A stretch of 64,000 nucleotides of DNA from Alviniconcha marisindica (GCA_018857735.1 JABMCL010000767.1:332001-396000); one strand, 5' to 3'; counted from the stretch's first letter, positions 27,823 to 39,780 are shown. Numbers and translations: made by a program. Notes: generated by a model not told the origin, from the sequence alone.

Positions 27823-28265
27823 GGGGATAGCTCAGTGGTTAGAGCGCCGGACTCGTGATAGAAGGGTCACGGGCTCGAATCCCTGCAGGAGCGTCGGGAG
27901 AATTTTCTTCTCCAGAGTCGACTTTCTGTGCTGACTCTTATTTCGGTATCTGTTCCACCCCCGTGTTACAGCAGTAGCACGTAAAAGACCCCGCTCATTC
28001 TGCCAAAAGTGCAGGTGGCAGGTTACAGCTAAACACGCATACACCTTACGTATGTGGCTTTGCATGAAGTGACATGGTGCTTGGTAGTATGGTGTACACA
28101 GAACTTGCGCCGAGATGGCTGCAGTTTCATGTGGCACCAGCCATGCCAGCGTTGTAAATACACCACTTCGGTGGATATTCAAAAACACGCTATAAAAAGC
28201 TAGTCCATCCTGTAGCACCACATGTGAGCGCAGTGAGTCTGCTCAAGAGAGCAGAGAATAGCTGT
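27823..28265 (+). mobile_element. tRNA-derived SINE
   Basis: The head GGGGATAGCTCAGTGGTTAG has an RNA polymerase III A box, and GGGCTCGAATCCC is a B box about 30 bp later. A non-tRNA body follows, with GCACGTAAAAGACCCCGCTC and CACTTCGGTGGATATTCAAA. A truncated relative lies in inverse orientation at 26105-26290, which confirms a dispersed family. Confidence 0.8.
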
Positions 28266-29150
28266 TCGTACCCAGCGAATTCCAAGAATTGATACTGACA
28301 GCTTGACATTTTTCTTTCTTTCCAACATAGGTATATATATATATACATGTACATGTATGTACCAAACAGAGCTACACAGAATTTACTCAAATTTAACTGA
28401 AGTTTTCCTGTTTTGTTTATCATGTAACATTCATGCTCTTTGTGTGAAAACTTTATTTTTGGGTAAACATACTTTTTCAGTTCTAGTCGTTGATTTTTAT
28501 TTGCATAACCTAGCCTTACAGTTTTACACTGAAAGGGGACACAAATGGATGCAACAGCTGTTTTTCATTTGCTTCTGAAATGGGATGTTTTGGATGTGGA
28601 TTTCAATAACTTCAAATTTGTTGTTTTTATATGGACTGATCGATTTTGATTGATTTTTGTTGTTGTTGATTGTTATCTGGATCTATGCCAAAGATACAAA
28701 AAGTAGATGGACAGTTTTTAATAACAAAAACACAGAGGAGTAATGAAGCCATGCCTCCACAACTCTGTTACATTTTGCCAGTTGACTTCCCTCAAATATG
28801 TACCATTTGCTTCATTTTCAAATACTTTTGACACTTATTATGCCTGACAAGTTGAAAATCTTCATAATCATATTCAGTAGATATCATACATTTTCAAATA
28901 CCAAGCATCACACAGGCACACATTCACCAACACAACACGCTAACACGCAATTGCCATTGTACATGTATTTCTCACAATGAAACAAAATCCCCACACATTA
29001 ACACATGCATCCAAAACCTTCAGTCAGTGACAGAAAAGACAAATTCTGTTAGAAAACAGCGACATTCAAAAGTGGCAGTAGCCACGTGTCAGATGGTCAA
29101 CAATTTCTCTGCTCCATGTCTGCCACTGCCGCATCCTGTTCCTGAGCACA
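28266..29150. other. No gene or array seen
   Basis: AT-rich single-copy-looking DNA with a short (TA)n tract near 28330 and long T/A runs. Open frames are short and resemble nothing known. Confidence 0.4.
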
Positions 29151-29154
29151 TCTG

Positions 29155-29450
29155 GTTCCTGTGACACTGCCACATCTAGTTCCTGTGACACTGCCACATC
29201 TAGCTCCTGTGACACTGCCACATCTAGTTCCTGTGACACTGCCACACCTAGTTCCTGTGACACTGCCACATCCCCACTTGACACATCTAGTTCCTGTGAC
29301 ATCGCCACATCCCCACTCGACACATCTAGTTCCTGTGACATCGCCACATCTAGTACCTGTGACACCGCCACATCCCCACTCGACACATCTAGTTCCTGTG
29401 ACACTGCCACATCCCCACTCGACACATCTAGTTCCTGTGAGGCTGCCACA
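29155..29450. repeat. ~27-bp minisatellite with a 45-bp variant
   Basis: About ten copies of CATCTAGTTCCTGTGACACT, some with an inserted CCCCACTCGACA segment. The unit is a multiple of three, so the minus strand has a 132-codon open frame with VSQELDV repeats. I regard it as array-derived, though a short secreted repeat protein cannot be excluded. Confidence 0.8.
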
Positions 29451-29537
29451 TGTGCACCAGGCATGTCTAGTTCCCTACAGGGTCTAAATCAGCATGCGTG
29501 TCAGAAAGACAAGTGTTCAGAAACCACACATTCTGAG

Positions 29538-29960
29538 CAGCACTTTCCTCCAAACTCATACCAGAATTGGTTATGCCACTGAAGGGGCACTCTTTATCTC
29601 TGCACAGCTGTCCACCGACACTGTCAGCGCCTTCCAAAAGGTTTGGGTACTAATAAGACTGTGGAAGCACCCAAGCATGCATGTAAGCATGAGGTGAGTG
29701 CGTCCAGGTAAAAAAAAAAAAAAGAAAAAAGAAAACAAAGGGTTCTGTCTTGATTCAAACGATTTTGTTTTTATTTGTGCTGGCATACTCAACATGGGCG
29801 TTTATGAAAGAAACACCTATTATTTTATTTGTCTGTTACAAACTCGCTGCCATTTGAGCACCAACGGTAAACTGTCCGTTAGCTGACAGTTTTTGAGACC
29901 TATGGCATAATCAACTATGGCAGTGGTTGGAGGAAGGATGTAGTAAACCAGTGCTTGGAG
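29538..29960 (+). mobile_element. Dispersed ~410-bp element, copy A
   Basis: It matches 53687-54105 in the same orientation over nearly its whole length, with about 80-85% identity by eye. Shared words include GAAGGGGCACT, CACAGCTGTCCACCGA, TGGGTACTAATAAGACTGTG, TAGCTGACAGTTTT and AACCAGTGCTTGGAGTTT. It contains an internal A-rich run and an AATAAG. There is no tRNA head and no long frame, so the class is unknown. Confidence 0.7.
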
Positions 29961-30179
29961 TTTGCAGAAACCACTGTACACGTTGGTAAGACGAGGAGAA
30001 GCAGGGACAAACTAATCCATGCTGGACACAGCTAAATCCCTGCCGTCAAAACAAAGCCCGCTAGCCAACATTCGTTTGCAGTCTTGGACAAACTCCCACA
30101 AGTTGATCATGCTTCTGCTATGTCCTTCCAAAACGTCTCTAAAACTTGAACTTTTTTGTGAGCAAGACATGTACATCTT

Positions 30180-30360
30180 TTAATTAGGGGGGGGGGGGGG
30201 GGCGTTAGTGTGGTGTGTAAGGTTTGGGGGGGGGGTGCATGCACAAATTGTACCTATCCTTCATGAACATAAGTTTATTCAATCACTGTTCGTTGTCTGT
30301 AAATGGCCATTGTGAAGCCCTTGGGGTTCATCTCGAGGTAAGGTGCTCATTATTATTAAC
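30180..30360. other. Poly-G tract and SINE/LINE-like 3' tail
   Basis: Runs of G (about 30186-30203) are followed by TTGTGAAGCCCTTGGGGTTC and AAGGTGCTCATTATTATTAA. A (ATT)n end after a GTGCTC-type word resembles tails of SINE/LINE insertions. A similar tail is at 62300-62385. Confidence 0.4.
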
Positions 30361-31439
30361 CCTTTCATTGCAACTGGCACCAAGCAGCAACCTGTGATGA
30401 GAAAGCTACAGGCACCGAGCAGTGACTTGTAACAAGAACACCATTGGCACCAATCGGTGACCTGGGTCAGTGGAGTTACTGAACTTCTTGAATCTCTTGT
30501 AAATGAAACCACATGTGGTCTGAAAGTTTGTCGCATGACAAGAACACCACCAGCTTTCAGCTGATGTTCAAATCTCTCATCTTTGTTAAATTTTCACTGA
30601 GTTTTCAACATTTTTTCAACTTATGAAAATGGCTAGGACTTCATCATAGAGCTGTTCCTTGTGCTCGACTCCTTTTTACAGTAGGGAGCAAGCAGAGAGC
30701 AATGTTGTGGACGATTAGTTACCAAATGCACTGGCTGCTGACAGTGACAGTGTAGGACTAGGAGTTGGTGTCTGTGGTGTTTTTTCATTCATGATTTTAT
30801 TTCAGTTTGAGATTCTGTACATAGACTTTATTATGAGTGAACTGTAGACAAATACAAAAACACTGAACATGTGCATTCCATTAACTGTATTACATCAGAA
30901 TCAAAGTTTACTATCAAAATTAACACACCCATTTAATTCTAAGTTCATTTGTCTTTAAATCTGATATGTGGATGAATAAGACTGGATGAGTGGTTGAGAA
31001 GATACAGCAGTTTAAAGTGGGTAGGTAGTGAAATGCAACCCAGCACCAGTGGACAGCTGGTTCTAAGCTGCAGTGTGCTTCTGCACTGCTGGTTTCCAGG
31101 TGTACACTTTACCTGCAATGCTGGCCCTGAAAGGGTTAAATATATATCCGATGAGGAACAGGTACAAGAAAGATTTCGACTGATTATCTCTTGTTGGCCT
31201 GACAGTCACAGCAAGCCCAAACAGCTCAAAAGAACTAGGTCTCAGGAGACAAATGGTTGTCCTGTTCTGGTGCCGAGCGAGCTTGGTCGCGTGTGAGGGC
31301 GCTATCTAGTCCTGTGGCACAGGAGATGCGTGCAACCCAATCCTTGCCTTCTGCTACCCTCCCTGCTGCACATGCTCTGCACAGACTGGATTACGACCCT
31401 TCCTGTGGGCGGCAGAAGACGCAGTCCTGGAGGTAAGGC

Positions 31440-31529
31440 TCAGATAAAGTAGCAGGGTTTCTTCACGTTGATTCCATACTCGGCCATGGCAGGCGTCAAA
31501 TCTTCCATGGTCAGCGTGAACTTCTTGTC
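31440..31529 (-). CDS. TAF10: TAF10 exon 4
   Basis: It starts after CTTAGCAG, phase 0. It encodes [20 protein letters not shown], then NVKKPCYFI and stop (human [29 protein letters not shown]). Confidence 0.97.
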   Translation of the reverse strand, partial: DKKFTLTMEDLTPAMAEYGINVKKPCYFI

Positions 31530-34500
31530 CTGCTAAGACAGCATGCAGAACAAAAAGTCCAGTTTTACCCACATCCAACACTCCTGCTTTAAAACAATAA
31601 CTGTAAAGTGTAGTTTTAGTAATTACATGTGAAGCAAAAATAGCACCCCCCCCCCCCCCCCCAACCCACAGGAGCACTTTGCAAACAGTGAATAAACAAA
31701 GTTTCTTCCCCCTGAACAATTAAAAACATCTGAAGAACTTTGTTTTTCTTCCAACCTTTAGTACAAGGCTGCACAATGTGTCCAGAACTTTACTGTCAGT
31801 ATTGTAATAGTAACTAATACACAGATGCCAAAGATGACTACAGGTTACACAAAACAGTCCCATGCAGCAGATGTGCAGCTTAGAGGGAGGGTAGTGTTGC
31901 TCTGGGCTGGGTTGTCAACTGACCTGAAGTTTAAGCAGTATTTGACTCCCAATTGCTGGTTTAGAGTTTGGCAGGCTTTTTGTTTTGACAAAGGTGTTTT
32001 CAGGGTTAGACATTTCTACTTTCAGTTTCACTCACACTTGTTCAGAGAGATGAGCAAGCAGGTAGTAAGTGAGTAAGACGCAGGACTGACAGACAAGCAG
32101 GTAGTAAGTGAGTAAGACATAAGACAGACAGACAAGCAGGTATAAGCAGGTAGTAAGTGAGTAAGACATAGGACTGACAGACAAGCAGGTTTAAATGAGT
32201 AAGACACAGGACTGACAGACAAGCTGGTATAAGCAGGTAGTAAGTGAGTAAGACATAGGACTGACAGACAAGCAGGTATAAGCAGGTAGTAAATGAGTAA
32301 GACATAGGACTGACAGACAAGCAGGTAGTAAGTGACTAAGACATAGGACTGACAGACAAGCAGGTATAAGCAGGTAGTAAATGAGTAAGACATAAGACAG
32401 ACAGACAAGCAGGTATAAGCAGGTAGTAAGTGAGTAAGACAGACAGACAAGCAGGTATAAGCAGGTAGTAAGTGAGTAAGACATAGGACTGACAGACAAG
32501 CAGGTAGTAAATGAGTAAGACATAGGACAGACAGACAAGCAGGTATAAGCAGGTAGTAAGTGAGTAAGACATAGGACTGACAGACAAGCAGGTAGTAAAT
32601 GAGTAAGACATAGGACTGACAGACAAGCAGGTATAAGCAGGTAGTGAGTAAGACAGACAGACAAGCAGGTATAAGCAGGTAGTAAATGAGTAAGACATAG
32701 GACTGACAGACAAGCAGGTATAAGCAGGTAGTAAGTGAGTAAGACATAGGACTGACAGACAAGCAGGTATAAGCAGGTAGTAAGTGAGTAAGACAGACAG
32801 ACAAGCAGGTATAAGCAGGTAGTAAGTGAGTAAACATAGGACGACAGACAAGCAGGTATAAGCAGGTAGTAAGTGAGTAAGACATAGGACAGACAGACAA
32901 GCAGGTATAAGCAGGTAGTAAATGAGTAAGACATAGGACTGACAGACAAGCAGGTAGTGAGTAAGACTAAAGACAGGCAGACAAGCAGGTAGTGAGTGAG
33001 TAAGACAAAGGGCAGACAGATGAGCAAGCAGGTAGTAAGACAAAGGACAGAGATATAAGCAGGCAGTGAGTAAGACAAAGGACAGGCAGACGAGCAGGTA
33101 GTGAGTGAGTAAGACAAAGGGCAGACAGATGAGCAAGCAGGTAGTAAGACAAAGGACAGAGATATAAGCAGGCAGTGAGTAAGACAAAGGACAGGCAGAC
33201 AAGCAGGCAGTGAGTAAGACAAAGGGCAATGAGACAAGCAGGTAGTAAGTAAGACAAAGGACAGGCAGACATGCAGGTAGTGAGTGAGTAAGACAAAGGG
33301 AAGACAGATGAGCAAGCAGGCAGTGAGTAAGAAAGGACAGGCAGACAAGCACTGAAGCAGGTAGTGAGTGAGTAAGACAAAGGGCAGACAGACAAGTAGG
33401 TAGTGAGTCAGACAAAGGGCAGACAGACAAGCAGGTAGTGAGTAAGACAAAGGACAGACAGACAAGCAGGTAGTGAGTGAGTAAGGCATAGGACAGACAG
33501 ACAAGCAGGTAGTGAGTAAGACAAAGGACAGACAGACAAGCAGGTAGTGAGTAAGACACCTGAACATCATAAAAGGTGGCATACTTTTCCCTGTTTCTTG
33601 GAGCTCTGACCAGAGGCCTTCATCTTGCAGTGTTGCAGTGCATCATTAGCAATGTCTGACACAAACTTCTGGGAAGCCAGTGAGATCAAGCGAATGCTGA
33701 AAAAGACAAGTATGGCATCACAGACAATGTCCAACACAAACTTCTGGGAAGCCAGTGAGATCAAGCGAATGCTGAAAAAGACAAGTATGGCATCACAGAC
33801 AATGTCTGACACAAACCTTTAGGAGGCCAGCGTGATCAGCTGCATGCTGAAACAAACAAGTACAGCATCACTGGCAGTGTCTGGCACAAACTCCTGGAGG
33901 CCAGTGAGATCAAGCCAATGCTCACACAAGTACAGCATCATTCAGTCAATGGCAATGTTTGATGCAAACATCTGGGAGGCGAGTGAGATCACTGATTAGT
34001 GGTAAGACTAAAGCACCAACACTTTGGCACTCACCTCTTGTGTCTGAAGCCTTTAGAACTAAGCTGAATCTCTGACTGAAGAAATATCAACGACTGAATG
34101 AGGTCACGTTCTACAAATACAATACAAAGTAATGAACAAATGACCTTAGAATGAATGGCCTTTTTTTAAATCTGAATCTAGCTGAGGAAACGCAGACAGA
34201 GCTTCAGCAGCAGCACTTCCTGGGATGAAGTTCATCAAGCAAACAAGCTTCTCATCCCCCAGTGACACACTGATTCACTGAACACCTAACTGCCAGCACC
34301 GCTGTTATCCTCCACCCGTCAAGCTGATGGACCCCTGCAGCCTTGACGCTGACGTCTGTGGCAGAATAGTTGCTGTGACTGACTGTGACTGTTTAAGATG
34401 CCCATCCAACCAGCCCCACACATCTGATGTCTGTTTGCGACAAGATTGTTTTATATATTTTATTTTACAAATCAGTTGCCAATAAGTGCCATAGTTTGCT

Positions 34501-36881
34501 TTTTAACACTGCTGCCTGTTGCATGTAAATTTGTAATGTGTATGTCAGAAGTGTAGGGCAGTCTATAGTTAAATATTACATATTATTATTAAACAAATAA
34601 AATATTCTTTAATCATATTCCACCCATGAGAGAGGTTTCCATAATCTGATAATAATCAAATGCTGGAAATAAGAAGATATAGAGTGGCTGAGACTTGGCA
34701 CTGAGTCTAGTGGGACAGACTCAGCAAAAGAAAGAGAGACTCTGACTAGTCACACAGAGAGAGAGAAAGAGAGAGACAGACAGATGGGCAGACAGACACT
34801 GAGACAGACAGAGCATTCAGACTCTAGCACAGTAGCATGGTCACTAAAGTTTAGTCCTGATGTTGACCATGACACTGACGGATGATGAACTCACATTCTA
34901 GGGTCGGATGTTTCAAAGCCAGCTCTGTTCAGATAATATGCCGTCACGGAGTCCGGGATCTGCACACGTCAAAAACAAGCTTTGCATTTTAAACCACCAG
35001 GAACCCTTTGCACTGCAATTGCATCAGTCAATCATATTGCAGCACATCAATCTTAGCAGGAAGGCAGATGGACCCTAAATAATTTGTATGGACACAACTC
35101 CAGGTTTCCTAAATTTGCCCAAACATGCAAGTTTACTAACTTAGGAAGTAGGATACAATATGAATGAGACATCGAAGCAAATGTAATAGTCTTATACTTA
35201 TAGAATAATAGATCATATAATGCCTATACCACTTACCATGTTTTCCTTCTGCCATTATACGTATACACTCACTGACTCAGGCATAGATCATTACTGGTGT
35301 GTATGGGAATTGCTTGAACTAGTTCAAGGAGAGAGCTAAAGAAAAATGTTTGGATGATGATCATGATGAACAGGAGAGAATAAAATTTAAAAAATAATTA
35401 TATTAATAAAGACTACATTTAGAGGTGAAGGTCTGAGTTTGAGTCTTTGACCTTCAGTTTGACACCCTTGTGACAATGGCGTCATGGAAGGGGCTTTGAG
35501 TTTGACCATCTCCTGTGGAAGACCATTCCATTTCCAGTCTGAGTCTCTCATCCACTCAGTTCATGAATAGGAAGAAGCTGGACTGCCTGTGTTCAGTCCA
35601 GCAGGAGAACTGTCTGTAAAACTAGTTGTGTCCCTCTGGCTCTGGTCTGCAATGGAACTGTAACGCTGACTCTGAGCTATAATTATAATTTATACAGCAT
35701 GGAATTGTAGCTCTGAGCTATAATTATAATTTATACAGCATGGAATTGTAGCTCTGAGCTATAATTATAATTTATACAGCATGGAATTGTAGCTCTGAGC
35801 TATAAATTAATTATGATTTATACAGCATGGAATTGTAGCTCTGACTCTGAGCTATAATTATGATTTATACAGCATGGAGATACATGCTTCCTACATAGCT
35901 GCTCCAGGGTTGGCCAGTTTAGTATTTGGAGAATTTTGTTTGTTTGTTTACTTATTTATTAACTATAAATATAATACTATAGTTATAGCCTTATACTATA
36001 GTTAATAGTTATACTCGTGGTGTTATGCCTTGTCTGTGGTTCTGTAATATACATCACTAGCATCCAGGAATCTTGAAACATGCAGCACACTTCTGAACTG
36101 CTTCAGTTTGGGCTTTATGAGTTATCCTTCTGGAGTACTTGCATCCCTAATAAGCCATAAGATTTCTGCTTACGTAAAGTGCCACAAAAGGAGAAGAAAG
36201 GTATTGGGGTCACACTCAGTGACTCACAGACTGTGGTGTGTTATTCAAGTACAAGCCTCAACATAGATTTGTACTTGTACTTAAGTCGTACTGTTTACAA
36301 TATGTACAGTTGTTGGCCATGTACCCTTGTTTGATTTGTGTGGAGACAATCTTGAGTTTTTCTTAAGGATAAAGGAATGTCACGGCTTTTACTTACTCCA
36401 ATTCCAGCATAATGTATACTAATTCTACTAGAAATTGTAGTAATTGCTAGGCTGCATAATGATAATTCCAAATATTAATATATTTCTGATTAATCACATT
36501 CACAATGATGATTGTTGACACAACCTGTGAAAAATCACACCAAATTACTTCCCCCCCCACCCCCCCCCCCAAAAAAAAGGCGTTTGCGCTGAATCGGTGA
36601 ATGCCATTTAAAGAAGAATTTTACATTTGAATTTCTTTTTTACATAGTATAATCATAGTATGATTTAACTATATCATTTATCAATTTTATGTCTACATCT
36701 TTGAAATTTAGTAAAGGAAACGTACCGTTGGAGCGTAATCCTCAAGCTGCAAAACAAAGTCGCTGAGTGGAACACCAGCTGATTTATCTTGCTGCTGCTG
36801 TGTAACGGATGGAACGCCCTGAATATTGGAAATTTGAGTGTTATTTGAAGAGCCCATACTTGGGCTATCGCTGGCCGCCAT
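31440..36881 (-). CDS. TAF10: TAF10, TFIID/SAGA histone-fold subunit
   Basis: TAF10 is a histone-fold protein shared by TFIID and SAGA, pairing with TAF8 or TAF3 in TFIID and with SUPT7L in SAGA. Four exons, 36881-36726, 34959-34895, 33696-33585 and 31529-31440, join with phases 0, 2 and 0 into 140 residues. The N-terminal 37 residues are low in complexity. The fold follows: [20 protein letters not shown] (alpha 1), [20 protein letters not shown] and [20 protein letters not shown] (alpha 2), then [20 protein letters not shown] and NVKKPCYFI (alpha 3). Every exon aligns with human TAF10, including the ending. Human TAF10 is longer (218 aa) because of its N-terminal extension. The start ATG lies in a YY1-like AAAATGGCGGC context. 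A tandem copy of the exon 3 acceptor lies in intron 2. Confidence 0.96.
32045..33560. repeat. Large minisatellite (~45-bp and ~30-bp subunits) in TAF10 intron 3
   Basis: About 40 copies built from GACAGACAAGCAGGTATAAG and GTAGTAAGTGAGTAAGACAT, with shorter variants on the right. It fills most of the intron and begins about 25 nt inside the exon 3 donor. Long minus-strand frames (up to 463 codons of Leu/Cys/Tyr-rich repeats) are array artefacts. Confidence 0.95.
33585..33696 (-). CDS. TAF10: TAF10 exon 3
   Basis: It starts after CTTTTTCAG with split codon AT|C and ends GGAAAA|GTATGC. It encodes [20 protein letters not shown], then [17 protein letters not shown]. The acceptor and first ~55 nt are duplicated just upstream. 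Confidence 0.96.
33650..33995. repeat. 75-bp tandem duplication of the TAF10 exon 3 acceptor region
   Basis: The first extra copy (about 33725-33800) is nearly identical to the exon start, with acceptor TTTTTCAG at 33773-33772, exactly 75 nt upstream of the real one. Two or three diverged copies follow to about 33995. The frame stays open from the second acceptor through exon 3. Confidence 0.9.
34895..34959 (-). CDS. TAF10: TAF10 exon 2
   Basis: It starts after GTGTGCAG and ends AGAAT|GTGAGT (phase 2). It encodes [20 protein letters not shown] and R (human [21 protein letters not shown]). Confidence 0.97.
35645..35885. repeat. ~39-bp repeat in TAF10 intron 1
   Basis: Five copies of a unit with CTGAGCTATAATTATAATTT and CAGCATGGAATTGTAG. 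Confidence 0.85.
36726..36881 (-). CDS. TAF10: TAF10 exon 1 with start codon
   Basis: ATG at 36881-36879 in GGTCCAAAATGGCGGCC; ends ACG|GTACGT-like donor (phase 0). It encodes [20 protein letters not shown], then a QQQQ run and [13 protein letters not shown]. This start is chosen because it opens the only frame continuous with the histone fold and has a promoter-like YY1 context. Confidence 0.93.
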
Positions 36882-37130
36882 TTTGGACCGAGGCTGATTT
36901 AAGAGTTGTTGTTCGTGGCAAAGTTCAATATCAGGAATTCCCTCCCCTCACTGGTGACTAGACCCAAGCAGCTTGTGCGTATCATGTACTGAGTTGGTGT
37001 TAATGAATTATTAACATTATATTCTTGAGAAAATGTCTGATGGTGATTAACCTGTGGCAAAATTCTATAAAAAAAAAAATTCAGTCCTCTCACAAAATCC
37101 AAACACTAAAAGGTTCAAACCGGAACGCTT

Positions 37131-37361
37131 ATTTATTTTTACGCGGACACACAGTAAGCAAATTTTCGGGGAAATCCCCTTTATCAAGCCACAAAATCTT
37201 CCATCATCCATGCACCGAACAAGTTGTAAAAACTCAACTAAAACAAGATAAGTCTTTTCCCTTCATTTTCATCGTTTTTGACCGTTTATCTGTCGTTTTG
37301 TGGCTTGATAAAGGGGATTTCTCCGAAAATTGGCACACTGTGTGTCCGTGTTAAAATAAAT
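37131..37361. mobile_element. Foldback (MITE-like) element
   Basis: The arms (37131-37196 and 37295-37361) are inverted copies of about 65 bp: ATTTATTTTTACGCGGACAC, ATTTTCGGGGAAATCCCCTT, TATCAAGCCACAAAA. About 100 bp lie between them. There is no coding capacity, and a target duplication is not obvious. It lies about 250 bp upstream of the TAF10 start. Confidence 0.75.
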
Positions 37362-37369
37362 GTGTATGT

Positions 37370-37442
37370 GAGCTGGTTTGGCCTAGCGGTAAGGCGTTAG
37401 GCTGGTAAGCGGAAGGACCTCGGTTCGAATCCGCTTCGGCTC
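37370..37442 (+). tRNA. tRNA-like sequence (probable pseudogene or SINE head)
   Basis: A seven-pair acceptor stem (GAGCTGG with TCGGCTC), an A box TGGCCTAGCGGTAAGG and a perfect B box GGTTCGAATCC are present. The anticodon arm does not fold cleanly, so no amino acid is assigned. The B box and terminal stem suggest a recent tRNA origin, and a SINE head is more likely than a working gene. Confidence 0.5.
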
Positions 37443-38498
37443 TCCTTTCTCTTCAAAGGTTGTGGTCTGTGGACACTGTCTTGTGATTTTGTCCTCACAA
37501 TTATGAAACATTAAAATGGCTCTCATCGCTGCTCATCTTAATGCATAAGTCATTCTGGTGGTAACAGTGTAGCGATAGGTATATATTTCTCTGTCCCCCC
37601 CCCCCCCCCCCCCCCCCCATAAGCCTTATGGTTTCTGTGGACTTTAAGCACCATGTTTACTTACCTTGTTGTGTTTGGATCTTGTTTTAGAACGCTAGTA
37701 GTAATTCTCTTTCGATTTTTTCATTTTTCTTTTCTTCCCTCAGCATTGATTAAAGTTTACACAGCTGAGAACATAGCTTCACCTGTAAGTATATCGACCG
37801 CTGCCTTCTGGTCACACACACACAGACACACCAGGCACTAAAGTGATGACCAGGGGAGGCAGGGGCAAGGGCACTGACCTCCAGAAGCTCCAGGCAAGCC
37901 AGTCAGCGGAACTTCAATGGATACATCTAAGCTCTTTCAGTCTGAGCTTGGAAAGTTTGTTGATCTTCAAGCGGATGAAGCCAAATAATTATGCATGGTC
38001 AGGAACAGAGTGGAAAGCTAGAAACAACACGCACAAAAAACACAATTAAATATTCTGTTCCAGCCACTATTTTCCCAAATTTCTTCTTTTTTTTTTTTTT
38101 GGTCGTCATTAATCAGCCTGCAGTGCCGAGAACAATTGTTATTCCATTTGCCTCATATAAATTCTCCTACTCCTAGCACCTTTCTATATTTTTTTTAAAG
38201 AGCATTTAATGATTTATATATAAACTTTCTGTCCTTTGTGCAGAGGTTCAGATGGCACACATGCTTCAATGGTTCCTCGTTCTGGCATGTGCATGCTGGT
38301 GTGGGGGTGGCTATCTCGGACTGTTATTGTCCCAATGGAGAATTTTCCCAGCACAAATCTGGGTCATTTCTATTATTTCTGAGAAGAGTTTTGTGATGTT
38401 GCCGAGATGTCTCACACAGTTGTCGTCTGATCTTTACAACACAACAGGACGGAATGATGAATCTCAAGCATTCACCACTACACAGACATGAACTTTCA

Positions 38499-38551
<53 letters not shown>

Positions 38552-39070
38552 ATGTACATACCACACAAAACAAAATGCACACACACACACATGTACATAG
38601 AACCACATACACACCCCATTACATTAACACACAAACATGAATGCATATATATGTATACACACACAAACTCTCTCTCTCTCACACAGACACACACAATGCA
38701 CTCTTCAACACTGACATCCAATGACAATGCCCGGTCACATCCCCAATGGCGATGGACTAGATGCACGATTTATTATAAATCATTTCAACGGTTTATACTG
38801 CATGCATGCTGATGCAATCTGTGTAAAACTTCTACAACAATGTGGTAGACTTAACCATCTCCTTCCAGCTCCATGTGCCTAACCAGGACAGGACATTTCT
38901 GCTGTCAAACATTACAAACACTTTGGGCTAAAAAGGTCACAGCTTGAAACAAGAAGAAAAAAAGTTGCAGATGGCTACATGCAAATGCGATGAGAAAATA
39001 AGCACCGATTGTAACACTGGAAGACCAACCTCATGTGTGTGTGTGTGTGTTTGTGTGTGTGTGCTTGTGC

Positions 39071-39134
<64 letters not shown>

Positions 39135-39430
39135 CTACAGCTTGAACAAAACACCCCACATGCCTGCAGCCGTCACTATCCCCGTCTCTATTCACCACTT
39201 AAACAGCAGAACCTGCAACAGTACATCCCTTCATACAAACTAAATGATCTTGGTTACACAACTGAAAAACACAAAAGGTTATAAAGAATGCTGATTTTAA
39301 TTAGACAACATAAAATGTGAACATATTTTCAGTGGAAATGCCTTTCTCAAGCAGACATACACTAATAAACAATAACTGATGAAAACTGTCTACTTTCAGT
39401 TAGTGCCGAGTTTGTTCAGTTACATCCTTC
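37443..39430. other. No gene seen; microsatellites and poly-C
   Basis: Holds a poly-C tract (about 37597-37618), a (CA)n run at about 38500-38550, mixed CA/CT simple sequence to 38695, and a (GT)n run at about 39034-39130. At 37618-37665 CCTTATGGTTTCTGTGGACT resembles 58868-58910, a dispersed repeat fragment. Short open frames have no recognisable product. Confidence 0.6.
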
Positions 39431-39780
39431 AGTTGCTACTGTGGCAATGGAATTAGGTCAAGGTCACCCCTTCAGATGCTACAGTAACAATGGCAATGGA
39501 GTTAGGTCAAGGTCACCCCTTCAGATGCTACAGTAACAATGGCGTTAGGTCAAGGTCACCCCTTCAGATGCTACAGTAACAGTGGCAATGGAAGTAGGTC
39601 AAGGTCACCCCTTCAGCTGCTACAGTGGCAATGGAATTAGATCAAGGTCACCCCTTCAGACTGTGAAAATGGAATTAGATCAAGGTCACCCATTCAGAGG
39701 CTACTGTGACAGTGGAATTGGATCAAGGTCATGCTTTCAGAGCTACTGTGACAATGAAATTAGATCAAGGTCACCCAAAC
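39430..39780. repeat. ~45-bp degenerate repeat
   Basis: About eight copies of a unit with AGGTCAAGGTCACCCCTTCA and GCTACAGTAACAATGG. Confidence 0.8.

Noticed and set aside
29066..29464. 132-codon minus frame with SQELDVSSGDVAV repeats
   Set aside because: It is explained by a 27-bp array whose length is a multiple of three; no start context or flanking exon supports a gene.
32191..33582. 463-codon minus-strand open frame rich in Leu, Cys and Tyr
   Set aside because: It is a translation of the minisatellite in TAF10 intron 3. All minus frames are open there and the product is pure repeat.
34030..34115. Exon-like minus segment ([21 protein letters not shown]) between TAF10 exons 2 and 3
   Set aside because: TAF10 exons 2 and 3 join directly in phase and match human TAF10 with no room for an insert. 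No homology seen.
38252..38491. 79-codon plus frame with a signal-peptide-like start
   Set aside because: It ends in a (CA)n tract, has no homologue I recognise and no splice or promoter support.
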